The notes beneath the pieces were generated by a model. The model searched no databases. It was given only the letters and a program-made list of their open reading frames with translations, and was not told where the DNA came from. Both the position numbers and the translations under genes were made by a program. Shown in pieces: positions 10,423 through 19,666 of a stretch of 64,000 nucleotides of DNA. Each line of letters begins with the position of its first letter. Positions within the stretch are counted from its first letter, which is position 1. The stretch is taken from contig NZ_CP054916.1 in assembly GCF_013364155.1 (NCBI RefSeq), positions 6,693,001 to 6,757,000 of the forward strand, in the 5' to 3' direction. This DNA is from Streptomyces sp. NA02950 (GTDB taxonomy: Bacteria > Actinomycetota > Actinomycetes > Streptomycetales > Streptomycetaceae).

Positions 10423-11072
10423 TTGTAGACGGTGGCCCGGGAGACCCCGAGCAGTTCGGTGACCACCTGGACGGAGTGCTTCATCTGGAGGAAGCCGCGC
10501 GCCCGCAGCGAGCGGACCAGCTCCTTTTTGGCGGGGGTGCCCAGGCTGCGCGGGGTCTGGCCGCGGGCGGCGGCGAACTCCTCGACGACGGTGCGCAGCT
10601 CGGCGGCGGTGCGGGCGCGGAGGGTCTCGGTGAGGGGCTGTTCCTGTTCCTCGGTGCGCACCAGGTTGGTGAGGCTGCGGGCGACGCTGGCGAACAGGGA
10701 GACATCGAGGTTGAGACAGATCGCGGCCACATAGCTGCCCGCGCTGTTCTTGATGCCGATCGAGGTGCTCTTGGCCGGGCGGCCGTCCGGGAAGCTGTTG
10801 GCGTAGTTCTGGACGATCCCGGGGAAGCCGGGGTCCTCGATCCGGGCGAGGCCCAGTTCGGTGGCCGGATCGCCGACCGAGCGGCCGGAGAGATTGCTCT
10901 CGATCGCGCGGATGGCCCGGTCCGGATGGCGCAGATCGTGCAGGACCACCTCGCACAGCCCGGGGAACATCCGGCCGAGGGCGACCACGATCTTCTCGGC
11001 CTCGCGCAGCAGCAGTTCGTCCTCGGCGGTCCCCTCCGGCCGCCGTTCCTCCGGCGGTTCGTCCGCGGTCAT
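10407..11072 (-). CDS. YheO/DauR-type PAS and HTH transcriptional regulator
   Basis: 221 residues. The N-terminal YheO-like PAS domain (about residues 22-135) contains VVLHDLRHPDRAIRAIESN and STSIGIKNSAGSYVAAICLN. The C-terminal HTH_22-type helix-turn-helix (about 160-220) ends HSVQVVTELLGVSRATVYNYL. In Pseudomonas, DauR of this family controls D-arginine catabolism, so an amino-acid-like ligand is a reasonable guess. The ATG overlaps the stop of the upstream threonine-synthase-like gene as ATGA, so it may sense a substrate or product of that enzyme. The 3' end overlaps the convergent MepB gene. Confidence 0.9.
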   Translation of the reverse strand: MTADEPPEERRPEGTAEDELLLREAEKIVVALGRMFPGLCEVVLHDLRHPDRAIRAIESNLSGRSVGDPATELGLARIEDPGFPGIVQNYANSFPDGRPAKSTSIGIKNSAGSYVAAICLNLDVSLFASVARSLTNLVRTEEQEQPLTETLRARTAAELRTVVEEFAAARGQTPRSLGTPAKKELVRSLRARGFLQMKHSVQVVTELLGVSRATVYNYLRG

Positions 11073-13195
11073 CGCGGTGCACCACCCTCCGGGGTGAAGA
11101 GCGCCGCCATCGTCGTGGCCGCCTTCAGCCCCGATCCCGTGAGCACCACGGCCGTGGTCTCCCCGGGGCGGATCGCGCCGCGTGCCCGGAAGATGTCGAT
11201 CGCCGCGGCCGCGGTCGCGCTCGTGGGCTCGGCGTACAGGCCCATGGCGGCCAGCCGGCGGACGGCCGCGGCGATGGCGTCCTCGGGGACGGCGGCCATG
11301 TCGCCCCCCGAGCGGCGGATCGCGCGCAGCACCTCCGCGCGGCGGACCGGCTCCCGGATGGCCGTGCCCTCGGCGAGGGTCGGGGCGTGGTGGAACGGGA
11401 CGGGCGTCTCGGTGCCCGCCGCGAAGCTCGCCTGGAGCGGGGCGCAGTGGGCGGGCTGGGCGACCAGCAGCCGGGGGCGGCGGCTGATCCCTCCCGACGC
11501 CAGAAGTTCGGAGAAGCCGAGGTCGCAGCCGAGGACGGTACTGCCCGCCCCGGCCACGGTCACCACGGCGTCGGGAGCGGTGAAGCCCAGGTCCTCCCAC
11601 AGCTCGTAGGCAAGGGTTTTGACGCCCTGGAGGAAGAACGGGTGCCAGTTGTGGCTGGCGTAGTAGGTGTGCTCCGACTGGCGCAGCGCCTCGGCCGCGG
11701 TGGCGTCCCGGCCGCCCGGCACCACCTGGACCTCGGCGCCGTACGCCCGGCTCTGGAGGATCTTCGCCGGGGAGGTGCCCTCGGGGACGAGGATCCTGGC
11801 CCGGATCCCGGCCGCGGCGCAGTACGCCGACACCGACGAACCGCCGTTGCCGGAGCTGTCCTCGATGACCTCACGGACGCCGCGCTGGGCCAGCAGCGAG
11901 ATCATCACGCTGGTGCCGCGGTCCTTGAAGCTGCCGGTGGGGCTGAACCACTCCAGTTTGAAGCGGACCCGATCCCCGCCCCAGTCCTTCTCCACCAGGG
12001 GGGTGCAGCCTTCTCCCAGTGACACCGGGGCGTCGAAGCGCACCGGGAGGGCCGCCCGGTAGCGCCACAGCGAACGGTCCCCGGTGTCCACCTGCTCGCG
12101 GGTGATACCGGGCAGCGCGGAGACGGTGAGGGGAGCGCCGTCGGCACCGCGCCAGCGCGGATCGTCGATGGGGTACGTGGCGCCGGAGCGCTCGTCGACG
12201 TAGTGGGGCCCGTTGCCATGGGATTCGACTCGCACTTTAGATATTTTGTTCAGATGTAGAACCCTCGTCAAGAGGTGTTCACGGCGGTTCAAGGGCGCCA
12301 CGAGGGTGCCTCGAGAGCCCCTCAGGAACGGGCCGTCCTCGTCATGGCCGGGGGCCCGCTCATCGGCCACCGCGACCAGATCCGGATGGGCATTGCCCAT
12401 CGCGACCCCGTGACCGGCCCACTTCAGCATCGGGATGTCGTTCGGCATATCGCCGAAGGCGATGGTGTCCGCGGGGGTGAACCCCATCCGGTCCGCGGCC
12501 AGTTGCAGCCCCACCGCCTTGTCGGTGCCCGCGGGCAGTACCTCGATCATGCCCTTCTCGGAGTGGGTCACCGCCACCTCGCCCCCGCCCATCCGCTCCG
12601 CGGTCGCCGCCACCAGCCCGTCCGGCAGCTCCCGGTGACGCATCAGCACCTTCTCGACCGGCCCGGACCACAGCTCCTCGCGGCCCGCGACCACCCCCCA
12701 CCCGGGGCGTATCCGGTCGGCGAAGCGCGGGGTCACCACACAGCGGTTCTCGGGCGCGGCGGTGACCACCGCCAGCTCCAGCGGCCCCGCGCCCAGCTCC
12801 TCCTCCGTACGCTCCACCACCGAGCGGGCCAGCTCCCGGTCCAGCATCGCCGAGACCAGCAGCCGGTCCGCGGAGGCGTCGTACAGCTGCGCGCCCTGTC
12901 CGCACACCGCGAGCCCCCGGTAGCCGATCGCGACCAGGAACTCGCGGCAGGACGCGGCCGGGCGCCCGGTGACCACCAGATGCCGCGACCCGGAGCGCCG
13001 CGCCAGGGCGAGCGCGTCACGGGTGCGCGCCGAGACCGTCAGATCGCTGCGCAGCAGCGTCCCGTCCAGATCGGTGGCCACCAGCGGAAAGCGCGGCGGC
13101 GCGGGGCGCGGGCGGGGGAGTACGGGGGCCGCCCCGGAGGCGGCGGAGGCGGTGCCGGGCAGGGCGGCTGAAGCCGCTACGTCGGCGGTGTGCAC
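11069..13195 (-). CDS. HAD phosphatase continuous with a threonine synthase-like PLP enzyme
   Basis: A single open frame of 708 residues. Residues about 35-300 are a Cof-type HAD phosphatase: VATDLDGTLLRSD (nucleophile loop), VVTGRPAA, and FGDMPNDIPMLKWAG. Residues about 321-708 are a fold type II PLP enzyme resembling threonine synthase, with WFSPTGSFKDRGTS carrying the PLP lysine and SSGNGGSSVSAYCAAAG the phosphate-binding loop. The join (about residues 308-325) uses codons very rare in Streptomyces (CTA, ATA, AAA, TCT) and contains a promoter-like sequence, so this may be two genes without a stop between them, the second starting at GTG 12235 (388 residues). GTG 13195 is itself uncertain because no close ribosome binding site is seen. 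Confidence 0.8.
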   Translation of the reverse strand: MHTADVAASAALPGTASAASGAAPVLPRPRPAPPRFPLVATDLDGTLLRSDLTVSARTRDALALARRSGSRHLVVTGRPAASCREFLVAIGYRGLAVCGQGAQLYDASADRLLVSAMLDRELARSVVERTEEELGAGPLELAVVTAAPENRCVVTPRFADRIRPGWGVVAGREELWSGPVEKVLMRHRELPDGLVAATAERMGGGEVAVTHSEKGMIEVLPAGTDKAVGLQLAADRMGFTPADTIAFGDMPNDIPMLKWAGHGVAMGNAHPDLVAVADERAPGHDEDGPFLRGSRGTLVAPLNRREHLLTRVLHLNKISKVRVESHGNGPHYVDERSGATYPIDDPRWRGADGAPLTVSALPGITREQVDTGDRSLWRYRAALPVRFDAPVSLGEGCTPLVEKDWGGDRVRFKLEWFSPTGSFKDRGTSVMISLLAQRGVREVIEDSSGNGGSSVSAYCAAAGIRARILVPEGTSPAKILQSRAYGAEVQVVPGGRDATAAEALRQSEHTYYASHNWHPFFLQGVKTLAYELWEDLGFTAPDAVVTVAGAGSTVLGCDLGFSELLASGGISRRPRLLVAQPAHCAPLQASFAAGTETPVPFHHAPTLAEGTAIREPVRRAEVLRAIRRSGGDMAAVPEDAIAAAVRRLAAMGLYAEPTSATAAAAIDIFRARGAIRPGETTAVVLTGSGLKAATTMAALFTPEGGAPR
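12236..12271 (-). promoter_or_regulatory. Promoter-like sequence at the HAD/threonine-synthase join
   Basis: On the minus strand, TTGACG (12266-12271) is followed after 17 bases by CAAAAT (12243-12248). Transcription would start about seven bases on, at or next to GTG 12235, giving a leaderless message for the PLP-enzyme half. The segment is much richer in A and T than its surroundings, unlike coding DNA here. Match to consensus is 5/6 and 4/6. Confidence 0.5.
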
Positions 13196-13372
13196 GGTGC
13201 CGGTGGTCCCTTCGTCACGCTCATCGTGCTCGGTCCGCGGCGGTGCGCACGCCTCATCGAGCCTGTGAACTCGGTGGAGAACGGCACCAGAATGGCGGTC
13301 CGGAAAGAGACGATCAAGCCGTGCAGGCAGCGGCGGTCACACCGGGGGACGGCGCGGCCGGGACCGGACCCG

Positions 13373-14254
13373 TCAGGCCGTCCGCAGCTCGCCCTCGCGC
13401 TCAGCGGCCGCCACCCGCCGTCCGCTCACCTGCTTGGGCAGCCGGGCGGGCGTTGTGCCGTACCAGACGTAGGACAGCGAGAAGCCGATGGACAGACAGA
13501 TGACACCGCCGACCGCGTCCATCCAGAAGTGGTTGGCCGTTGCCACGATCACCAGCAGGGTGACGGTCGGGTAGAGCAGCCCCAGCGCCTTCGCCCACAC
13601 CGGCCGGGCCAGCGTGGCGATGGCGATCCCGCACCACAGCGACCAGCCGATGTGCATCGAGGGCATCGCCGCGTACTGGTTGGACATCGTGGCCAGGTTC
13701 CCCGAGGCCATCGACCCCCAGGTGTTGTGCGCCACCACGGTGTCGATGAAGTGGCCGCCGCTCATCAGCCGCGGCGGGGCCAGCGGGAAGAAGTAGTAGC
13801 CGAGCAGCGCCACGCCCGTGGTGGCGAACAGCACCAGCCGGATGGCGGCATAGCGGCCCGGGTGCCAGTGGTAGAGCCACACCAGCACACAGATCGTCAC
13901 GATGAAGTGCAGCGTGGCGTAGTAGTAGTTCATGCCCACGATCAGCCAGCTGATCGAGTCGATCGCGTGGTTGACGCCGTGCTCGAAGGACATGCCGAGC
14001 CGGTGCTCCCACTCCCAGATCCAGCCCGCGTTGCGCAGCGCCTCGGTTTTCTGCTCCGGGACGGCGTTGCGGACGAGGGAGTACGTCCAGTAGCTGATGG
14101 CGATCAGGACGATCTCGAACCAGAGACGGGGTCTGCGGGGCGTGCGCAGCCGGGACATCAGCGTGGTGTGCCCCGCCGGGTAGGCACCGGTCGCCGCGAT
14201 GGGTGGCGGGGTGGCCGTCCGGCCCTCCGGAGTCCTCACAGTCGCTTCACCCAT
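13373..14254 (-). CDS. PAP2-superfamily (inositolphosphotransferase-like) membrane protein
   Basis: 293 residues with about six membrane segments between residues 45 and 270. PAP2-type active-site motifs are visible: AAMPSMHIGWSLW (conserved Ser and His) and ANHFWMDAVGG (the second His and Asp). The layout fits the PAP2_3 branch, which includes inositol phosphoceramide synthase and phosphatidylinositol-type phosphotransferases as well as lipid phosphatases. A role in turnover or transfer of a phospholipid head group at the cell membrane is likely; the substrate cannot be read from sequence. ATG 14254 is the only sensible start. It stands alone, read in the same direction as the MalR gene upstream. 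Confidence 0.86.
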   Translation of the reverse strand: MGEATVRTPEGRTATPPPIAATGAYPAGHTTLMSRLRTPRRPRLWFEIVLIAISYWTYSLVRNAVPEQKTEALRNAGWIWEWEHRLGMSFEHGVNHAIDSISWLIVGMNYYYATLHFIVTICVLVWLYHWHPGRYAAIRLVLFATTGVALLGYYFFPLAPPRLMSGGHFIDTVVAHNTWGSMASGNLATMSNQYAAMPSMHIGWSLWCGIAIATLARPVWAKALGLLYPTVTLLVIVATANHFWMDAVGGVICLSIGFSLSYVWYGTTPARLPKQVSGRRVAAAEREGELRTA

Positions 14255-14369
14255 AGGGCAACAGTCTGCCAGACGCGGCCCACCGGCAGATCATCACCGA
14301 AGCGGTTCCTCGTCGCATATGTACCAGTCCGGGGGGTCCTTCATGTGGCGTACGGCGCCATACGTCCGG

Positions 14370-15446
14370 CTATGTCGTCCGCTCGACGGCGCCGTTCCGT
14401 ACGGGGTGGCCGTGGGCCGAGGCGGTCGAGCCGCGGACGACCAGCTCGGGCAGGAAGACGAACTCGCTGGGCGGGGCCGGAGTGCCGCCGATCTCCTCCA
14501 GCAGCGCCCGCACCGCCGCCTGCCCCATCGACTGCACCGGTTTGCGGATGGTGGTCAGCGGCGGATCGGTGAAGGCGATCAGCGGGGAGTCGTCGAAACC
14601 GACCACCGAGATGTCCTGAGGGACCCCCAGACCCCGCTGCCGGGCGGCCCGTATGGCGCCCAGCGCCATCATGTCGCTCGCGCACACCACCGCCGTACAG
14701 CCCCGGTCGATCAGCGCGGACGCCGCCGCCTGACCGCCCTCCAGGGTGAACAGCGAATGCTGGATCAGCTCCGCGGACTCCTCCGGCGAGACCCCCAGCC
14801 GGTCCCGCATGGCCTGCTGGAACCCCTCGATCTTGCGCAGCACGGGGACGAACCGCTTGGGCCCCAGCGCCAGCCCGATCCGGGTGTGGCCGAGCGAGAC
14901 CAGATGGGTGACGGCCAGCAGCATCGCCGCCCGGTCGTCGGGGGAGATGAACGGCGCCCGCACCGCCGGTGCGTAACCGTCCACCAGGACGAAGGGAACA
15001 CCCTGGCCGCGCAGCTGGTCGTAGCGCTGCATATCGGCCGAGGTGTCCGCGTGCAGCCCGGAGACGAAGATGATGCCGGCCACTCCGCGGTCCACCAGCA
15101 TCTCGGTGAGCTCGTCCTCCGTCGAACCGCCGGGGGTCTGGGTGGCCAGCACCGGGGTGTAGCCCTGACGGGTCAGCGCCTGCCCGATCACCTGGGCGAG
15201 CGCGGGGAATATCGGGTTCTCCAGCTCGGGCGTGATCAGTCCCACCAGACCGGCGCTGCGTCGGCGCAGCCGCACCGGGCGCTCGTAGCCGAGGACGTCC
15301 AGGGCGGCGAGGACGGACTCACGGGTGGCCGCGGCCACCCCCGGCCTGCCATTGAGGACGCGGCTGACGGTGGCTTCGCTGACCCCCGCCTGGGCTGCGA
15401 TGTCAGCGAGCCGTGCGGTCATGGGATTGGACTGTACCGGTCGCAT
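14370..15446 (-). CDS. malR: LacI-family maltose regulator MalR
   Basis: 358 residues: a LacI helix-turn-helix at the N-terminus (TARLADIAAQAGVSEATVSRVLNG) with the hinge ALDVLGYERPVRLR, and a periplasmic-binding-protein-like sensor domain. It closely matches my memory of S. coelicolor MalR, which represses malEFG. The frame begins at ATG 15446, one base after the alpha-glucosidase stop (TGA-C-ATG), pointing to translational coupling; an internal ATG at 15422 lacks a ribosome binding site. A second MalR-like protein lies at 22353-23387. It is likely to bind the CTTGCAG-type repeats at 17137-17298. Confidence 0.93.
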   Translation of the reverse strand: MRPVQSNPMTARLADIAAQAGVSEATVSRVLNGRPGVAAATRESVLAALDVLGYERPVRLRRRSAGLVGLITPELENPIFPALAQVIGQALTRQGYTPVLATQTPGGSTEDELTEMLVDRGVAGIIFVSGLHADTSADMQRYDQLRGQGVPFVLVDGYAPAVRAPFISPDDRAAMLLAVTHLVSLGHTRIGLALGPKRFVPVLRKIEGFQQAMRDRLGVSPEESAELIQHSLFTLEGGQAAASALIDRGCTAVVCASDMMALGAIRAARQRGLGVPQDISVVGFDDSPLIAFTDPPLTTIRKPVQSMGQAAVRALLEEIGGTPAPPSEFVFLPELVVRGSTASAHGHPVRNGAVERTT

Positions 15447-15447
15447 G

Positions 15448-17109
15448 TCAGATTGCCCACCACGCGCAGCAGTCAGGAGGAATGCGCACCGTAGCGATGC
15501 GGTACGTGAGCGGCGCGGAGGACAGCAGCGCGCGTCCCGGAAGGGGAAGTTCGACCTCCTCCCCGAGGGTGTTCAGCGTGCACACGAACCCCGGGCGGGA
15601 CAGCACCAGCACCCCCGCCGGGGCGGTGAGCCAGGTCATCCGGCCGTCGCCGAGGCCCGGCAGCTCCCGGCGCAGCGCGAGTGCCGAGCGGTACAGCTCC
15701 AGCGTAGAACCCGGGTCGCCGGTCTGCGCCTCGACCGAGAGCCCGGCCCACTCGGCGGGCTGCGGCAGCCAGCTGCCGCCGGGGCCGAAGCCGTAGCTGG
15801 TGCCCGAGCGGGACCAGGGCAGCGGCACCCGGCAGCCGTCGCGGAAGCCGTCCTGACCGTCCTGGCCGTCCTGTCCGTCGGCTGAGGTACGGAAGAACGC
15901 CGGGTCCTGGCGGCACTCGTCCGGCAGATCGACGACCTCCGGAAGGCCCAGCTCCTCGCCCTGGTAGAGATAGGCCGAACCGGGCAGTGCCAGGGTGAGC
16001 AGGGCCGCGGCACGGGCCCGGCGCAGCCCCTGGGCCGGGCCGCCGTCGGCGTAGCGGGTGGTGTGCCGGACCACGTCGTGGTTGGAGAGCACCCAGGTGG
16101 TGGGGGCGCCCACGGACGCGGTCGCGGCCAGCGACTCGTCGATCACCGTGCGCATCGCCTCGGCGTCCCAGGGGCACTTGAGGAACTGGAAGTTGAACGC
16201 CTGGTGCAGCTCGTCGGGGCGGACGTACAGCGCCAGCCGCTCGGCGCTGGGCGCCCATGCCTCGGCCACACCGATCCGGTCACCGGGGTAGGAGTCCAGC
16301 AGCCGCCGCCAGGAGCGGTGGATCTCATGCACCCCGTCCTGGTCGAAGAACGGCAGCACCTGGGAGCCGATCAGCTTGGCCTGTTCGGTGCGGCCGATAT
16401 CGGGCATCCCGGCCGCCTTGACCATGCCGTGGGCGACATCGATGCGGAAGCCGTCCACCCCCAGGTCCAGCCAGAAGCGCAGCACCGAGTCGAACTCCTG
16501 GTGCACGTCCGGACAGTCCCAGTTGAGGTCGGGCTGCTCGGGGGCGAAGAGGTGGAGGTACCACTCGCCCGGGGTGCCGTCCGGACCGGTGGTACGGGTC
16601 CAGGCGGGGCCGCCGAAGACCGACTCCCAGTCGTTGGGCGGCAGTTGGCCGTCCGCGCCCCGGCCGCGCCGGAAGTGGTAGCGATCCCGGGCCGCTCCCC
16701 CGGGCCGGTCGGCGAGCGCGGCGCGGAACCAGGGGTGGCGGTCCGAGGTGTGGTTCGGCACCACGTCCACGATCACTCTCAGCCCCAGTTCATGGGCGGT
16801 GCGCACCAGGTCGTCCGCGTCGGCGAGGGTGCCGAAGAGGGGATCGACCACGCGGTAGTCCGCGACGTCATAGCCGCCGTCGGCCTGCGGGGAGGCGTAG
16901 AAGGGGGTCAGCCAGACGGCGTCCGCGCCCAGCCGGGCCAGATGCGGCAGCCGCTCGCGGGCCCCGCGCAGATCACCGATGCCGTCGCCGTCGCTGTCGG
17001 CGAAGGACCGCACATACACCTGGTAGATGACGGCGTCGCGCCACCAGCCGGGCCCCCCGGACGGTCGTGCGGCGTCGGCCTGGAGGGAGGTCGTGAGCTC
17101 CTGGGTCAT
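15448..17109 (-). CDS. GH13 alpha-glucosidase, divergent from malE
   Basis: 553 residues, cytoplasmic (no signal peptide), oligo-1,6-glucosidase/alpha-glucosidase type. GH13 features run in order: WWRDAVIYQVYVRSFADSDGDGIGDL, VVPNHTSDRHPWF, GFRIDVAHG (nucleophile Asp224), GVAEAWAP (acid Glu283), LSNHDVVRH (Asp345). A GQDGQDGQDG triplet repeat near residue 410 is an expanded loop. ATG 17109 lacks a clear ribosome binding site; TTG 17133 in frame is possible. It heads a two-gene operon with malR and is about 65-70% similar by eye to the glucosidase at 20551. Its role is hydrolysis of imported maltodextrins. Confidence 0.92.
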   Translation of the reverse strand: MTQELTTSLQADAARPSGGPGWWRDAVIYQVYVRSFADSDGDGIGDLRGARERLPHLARLGADAVWLTPFYASPQADGGYDVADYRVVDPLFGTLADADDLVRTAHELGLRVIVDVVPNHTSDRHPWFRAALADRPGGAARDRYHFRRGRGADGQLPPNDWESVFGGPAWTRTTGPDGTPGEWYLHLFAPEQPDLNWDCPDVHQEFDSVLRFWLDLGVDGFRIDVAHGMVKAAGMPDIGRTEQAKLIGSQVLPFFDQDGVHEIHRSWRRLLDSYPGDRIGVAEAWAPSAERLALYVRPDELHQAFNFQFLKCPWDAEAMRTVIDESLAATASVGAPTTWVLSNHDVVRHTTRYADGGPAQGLRRARAAALLTLALPGSAYLYQGEELGLPEVVDLPDECRQDPAFFRTSADGQDGQDGQDGFRDGCRVPLPWSRSGTSYGFGPGGSWLPQPAEWAGLSVEAQTGDPGSTLELYRSALALRRELPGLGDGRMTWLTAPAGVLVLSRPGFVCTLNTLGEEVELPLPGRALLSSAPLTYRIATVRIPPDCCAWWAI

Positions 17110-17136
17110 GCGGCGAAAGTAACAGCTCTGCAATGC

Positions 17137-17298
17137 CTTGCGGAAGAGATTGCAGGGGGTGGCGGGTGCCCGGTGGCGCGCTCCGGCGCATGTCCGCCGC
17201 GCTCATGGGGCCCGGGCGAGCATCGGCAGGACACACGGACGTAACGAATCCGGATGCCTTGCAGAAAATTCCCGCAAGGTCTTTCGAGTTTCTTGCAG
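17137..17298. promoter_or_regulatory. MalR-type operator repeats between the divergent glucosidase and malE genes
   Basis: Repeated CTTGC(A/G)G half sites: CTTGCGG at 17137-17143, CTTGCAG at 17258-17264, CGCAAG (the inverse) at 17273-17278, and CTTGCAG at 17292-17298. The last three are closely spaced just upstream of malE (ATG 17361). Such CTTGCA repeats are known at Streptomyces maltose, amylase and chitinase promoters. Both divergent operons are probably controlled here. Confidence 0.7.
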
Positions 17299-17360
17299 CC
17301 CTGTTACGTTCCTCGGCAACCCGGGGCCGCGACGACGCGGCCGGTCTTGGAGGAATTCAG

Positions 17361-18638
17361 ATGCGACGTGGCATAGCGGCCACTGCGCTCGTCGCGGCCA
17401 TGGCGCTCGCGGCGACCGCATGCGGCGGTGACGACGGTGACAACGGCGGCGGCAAGCCGGGCGGCAAGCTCTCCGGCACCGTGACCTACTGGGACACTTC
17501 GAACGACGCCGAGAAGGGCACCTACAAGAAGCTCGCCCTCGGCTTCGAGAAGGAGCACCCCGGCGTCAAGGTCAACTACGTCAACGTGCCCTTCGGCGAG
17601 GCCCTGGCCAAGTTCAAGAACGCCGCGGGCTCCGGTGGCTCCGGCGCCCCCGACGTGCTGCGCACCGAGGTCGCCTGGACCCATGACCTGGCGAACATCG
17701 GCTATCTCGCCCCGCTGGACGGCACCGCCGCCCTCGCAGGCGAGTCCGACTATCTGCCCAAGGCCGCCGCGGGGACGAGGTTCAAGGGCAAGACCTACGC
17801 GGTGCCGCAGGTCATCGACACCCTCGGCCTCTTCTACAACAAGAAGATGCTCAAGGACGCCGGGGTCGAGCCGCCCAAGAGCTGGACCGAGCTCAAGGCC
17901 GCCGCCAAGAAGATCAAGAAGAAGACCGGCAAGACCGGTCTGTATCTGCGCGGCGACGACGCCTACTGGTACCTGCCCTTCCTCTACGGCGAGGGCGGCG
18001 ATCTGCTCGACACCAAGGCCAAGAAGGTCACCGTCGACGACAAGCCCGGCGTGAAGGCGTTCGCCGCCGCCCGGGACCTGGTCACCTCGGGAGCGGCGGA
18101 GACCGACGCCACCGACGGCTGGGACAACATGCAGAACGCCATCAAGAACGGCGACGTCGCGATGACGATCAACGGGCCGTGGGCGATCGAGGACACCCTC
18201 GCGGGCAAGGCCTTCAAGGACAAGTCCAACCTCGGCGTGGTCCCGGTCCCGGCCGGCAGCAGCGGTCAGGGCGCCCCGCAGGGCGGCCAGAACCTCACCG
18301 TCTACGCGGGCTCCAAGAACCTGGACGCCTCCTACGCCTTCGCCACGTACATGAGCTCGGCCGAGGTGCAGGCCAGGACCACCGAGGAACTGAGCCTGCT
18401 GCCCACCCGTACCTCCGTCTACCGGAACAAGACGGTCGCGGCGAACGCCAATGTGAAGTTCTTCAAGGACGCCGTCGACAAGGCCGTCGAGCGCCCCTGG
18501 ATCCCCGAGGGCAACAGCCTCTTCCAGGCGATCCTGGTGCAGTTCCCCAACGTCCTGACCGGCAAGACCTCCCCCGAGAAGGCGGCGGACTCCGTCGGCG
18601 ACGCCTACCGCAAGCTCCTCAAGGGCGACTGGAAGTAA
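17361..18638 (+). CDS. malE: Maltose/maltodextrin-binding lipoprotein MalE
   Basis: 425 residues: the extracellular solute-binding protein of the maltose ABC importer. The N-terminus MRRGIAATALVAAMALAATACGG is a lipoprotein signal peptide with the lipid-modified Cys near residue 22, followed by a Gly/Asp-rich tether. The mature part is a family 1 binding protein (VTYWDTSNDAEKGTYKKL, YAVPQVIDTLGLFYNKKML, VAMTINGPWAI). GGAGG lies seven bases before ATG 17361. First gene of malE-malF-malG-glucosidase-lacI, all in one direction with short gaps. The product delivers maltodextrins released by the pullulanase at 23650. Confidence 0.96.
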   Translation: MRRGIAATALVAAMALAATACGGDDGDNGGGKPGGKLSGTVTYWDTSNDAEKGTYKKLALGFEKEHPGVKVNYVNVPFGEALAKFKNAAGSGGSGAPDVLRTEVAWTHDLANIGYLAPLDGTAALAGESDYLPKAAAGTRFKGKTYAVPQVIDTLGLFYNKKMLKDAGVEPPKSWTELKAAAKKIKKKTGKTGLYLRGDDAYWYLPFLYGEGGDLLDTKAKKVTVDDKPGVKAFAAARDLVTSGAAETDATDGWDNMQNAIKNGDVAMTINGPWAIEDTLAGKAFKDKSNLGVVPVPAGSSGQGAPQGGQNLTVYAGSKNLDASYAFATYMSSAEVQARTTEELSLLPTRTSVYRNKTVAANANVKFFKDAVDKAVERPWIPEGNSLFQAILVQFPNVLTGKTSPEKAADSVGDAYRKLLKGDWK

Positions 18639-18650
18639 GGACCGGCAACG

Positions 18651-19664
18651 ATGGCTGTCGACACCAGCCGGTCGGTGAATCCGGCCGCGGGCGCCAAGAG
18701 CACCCGCGGCCGGGTCCGCAGGACCGGGGACAAACCGCCCGGCCGGATCCGTTCCGTACTGACCAGGCACTGGTACGCCTGGGCCATGGTCGCGCCCGTC
18801 GTGATCGTCATCGGGCTGATCATCGGCTATCCCCTGGTCCGCGGCGTCTATCTGTCGCTGACCGACGCCAACGAGGCCAATGTCGAGCGCACCATCGGGG
18901 TCAACCACATCCCCGCCACCTACGAGAACGTCGGGCTCGACAACTTCAAGGCCATCCTGGAGGACCCGGTCTTCTGGGACCGGCTGAGCTGGACGGCCAC
19001 CTGGACCGTCTCCTGTGTCGCCGTCACCTTCGTGCTCGGCCTCGGCCTCGCCGTGCTGCTCAACCGCCGGTTCGCGGGCCGCGCCGTCTACCGGTCGCTG
19101 CTGATCCTGCCCTGGGCGGTGCCCGCCTTCGTCTCCGTCTTCGCCTGGCGACTGCTCTACAACGAGAAGAACGGCATCCTCAACAAGGTGCTGGAGGGTG
19201 GCGGCATCGACGGGGTGCCGTGGCTGAACGACCCCACCATGGCCAAGATCTCGGTGATCGCCGTGAACATCTGGCTCGGGGTGCCGTTCATGCTGGTCGC
19301 CCTGCTCGGCGGACTCCAGTCCATCCCCGGTGAGCTCTACGAGGCCGCCGAGATGGACGGCGCGAGCCCCTGGCAGCGGTTCCGCCACATCACCCTGCCC
19401 GGGCTGCGGTCGGTCAGCTCCACCGTGGTCCTGCTGTCGACCATCTGGACGTTCAACATGTTCGCGGTGATCTACCTGCTCACCCGCGGCGGGCCCGGGG
19501 ACAGCACCGAGATCCTCGTGACGTACGCCTACCGGCTCTCGTTCGTCAACAGCCCCCGTGACTTCGCGGGCGCCTCCGCCTGGGGCGTGCTGATCCTGAT
19601 CATCCTCATGCTCTTCGCGGTGGTCTACCGCCGTTCGCTCCGCAAGCAGGGAGAGGTCTGGTAG
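18651..19664 (+). CDS. malF: Maltose ABC transporter permease MalF
   Basis: 337 residues, about six membrane segments after a basic cytoplasmic tail of about 35 residues. The permease EAA loop is clear: ELYEAAEMDGASPWQRFRHITLPG. It starts 12 bases after malE with AAGGA upstream and ends two bases before malG. As in other actinobacterial sugar importers, no dedicated ATPase is encoded here; a shared MsiK-type ATPase elsewhere is expected. Confidence 0.95.
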   Translation: MAVDTSRSVNPAAGAKSTRGRVRRTGDKPPGRIRSVLTRHWYAWAMVAPVVIVIGLIIGYPLVRGVYLSLTDANEANVERTIGVNHIPATYENVGLDNFKAILEDPVFWDRLSWTATWTVSCVAVTFVLGLGLAVLLNRRFAGRAVYRSLLILPWAVPAFVSVFAWRLLYNEKNGILNKVLEGGGIDGVPWLNDPTMAKISVIAVNIWLGVPFMLVALLGGLQSIPGELYEAAEMDGASPWQRFRHITLPGLRSVSSTVVLLSTIWTFNMFAVIYLLTRGGPGDSTEILVTYAYRLSFVNSPRDFAGASAWGVLILIILMLFAVVYRRSLRKQGEVW

Positions 19665-19666
19665 CC

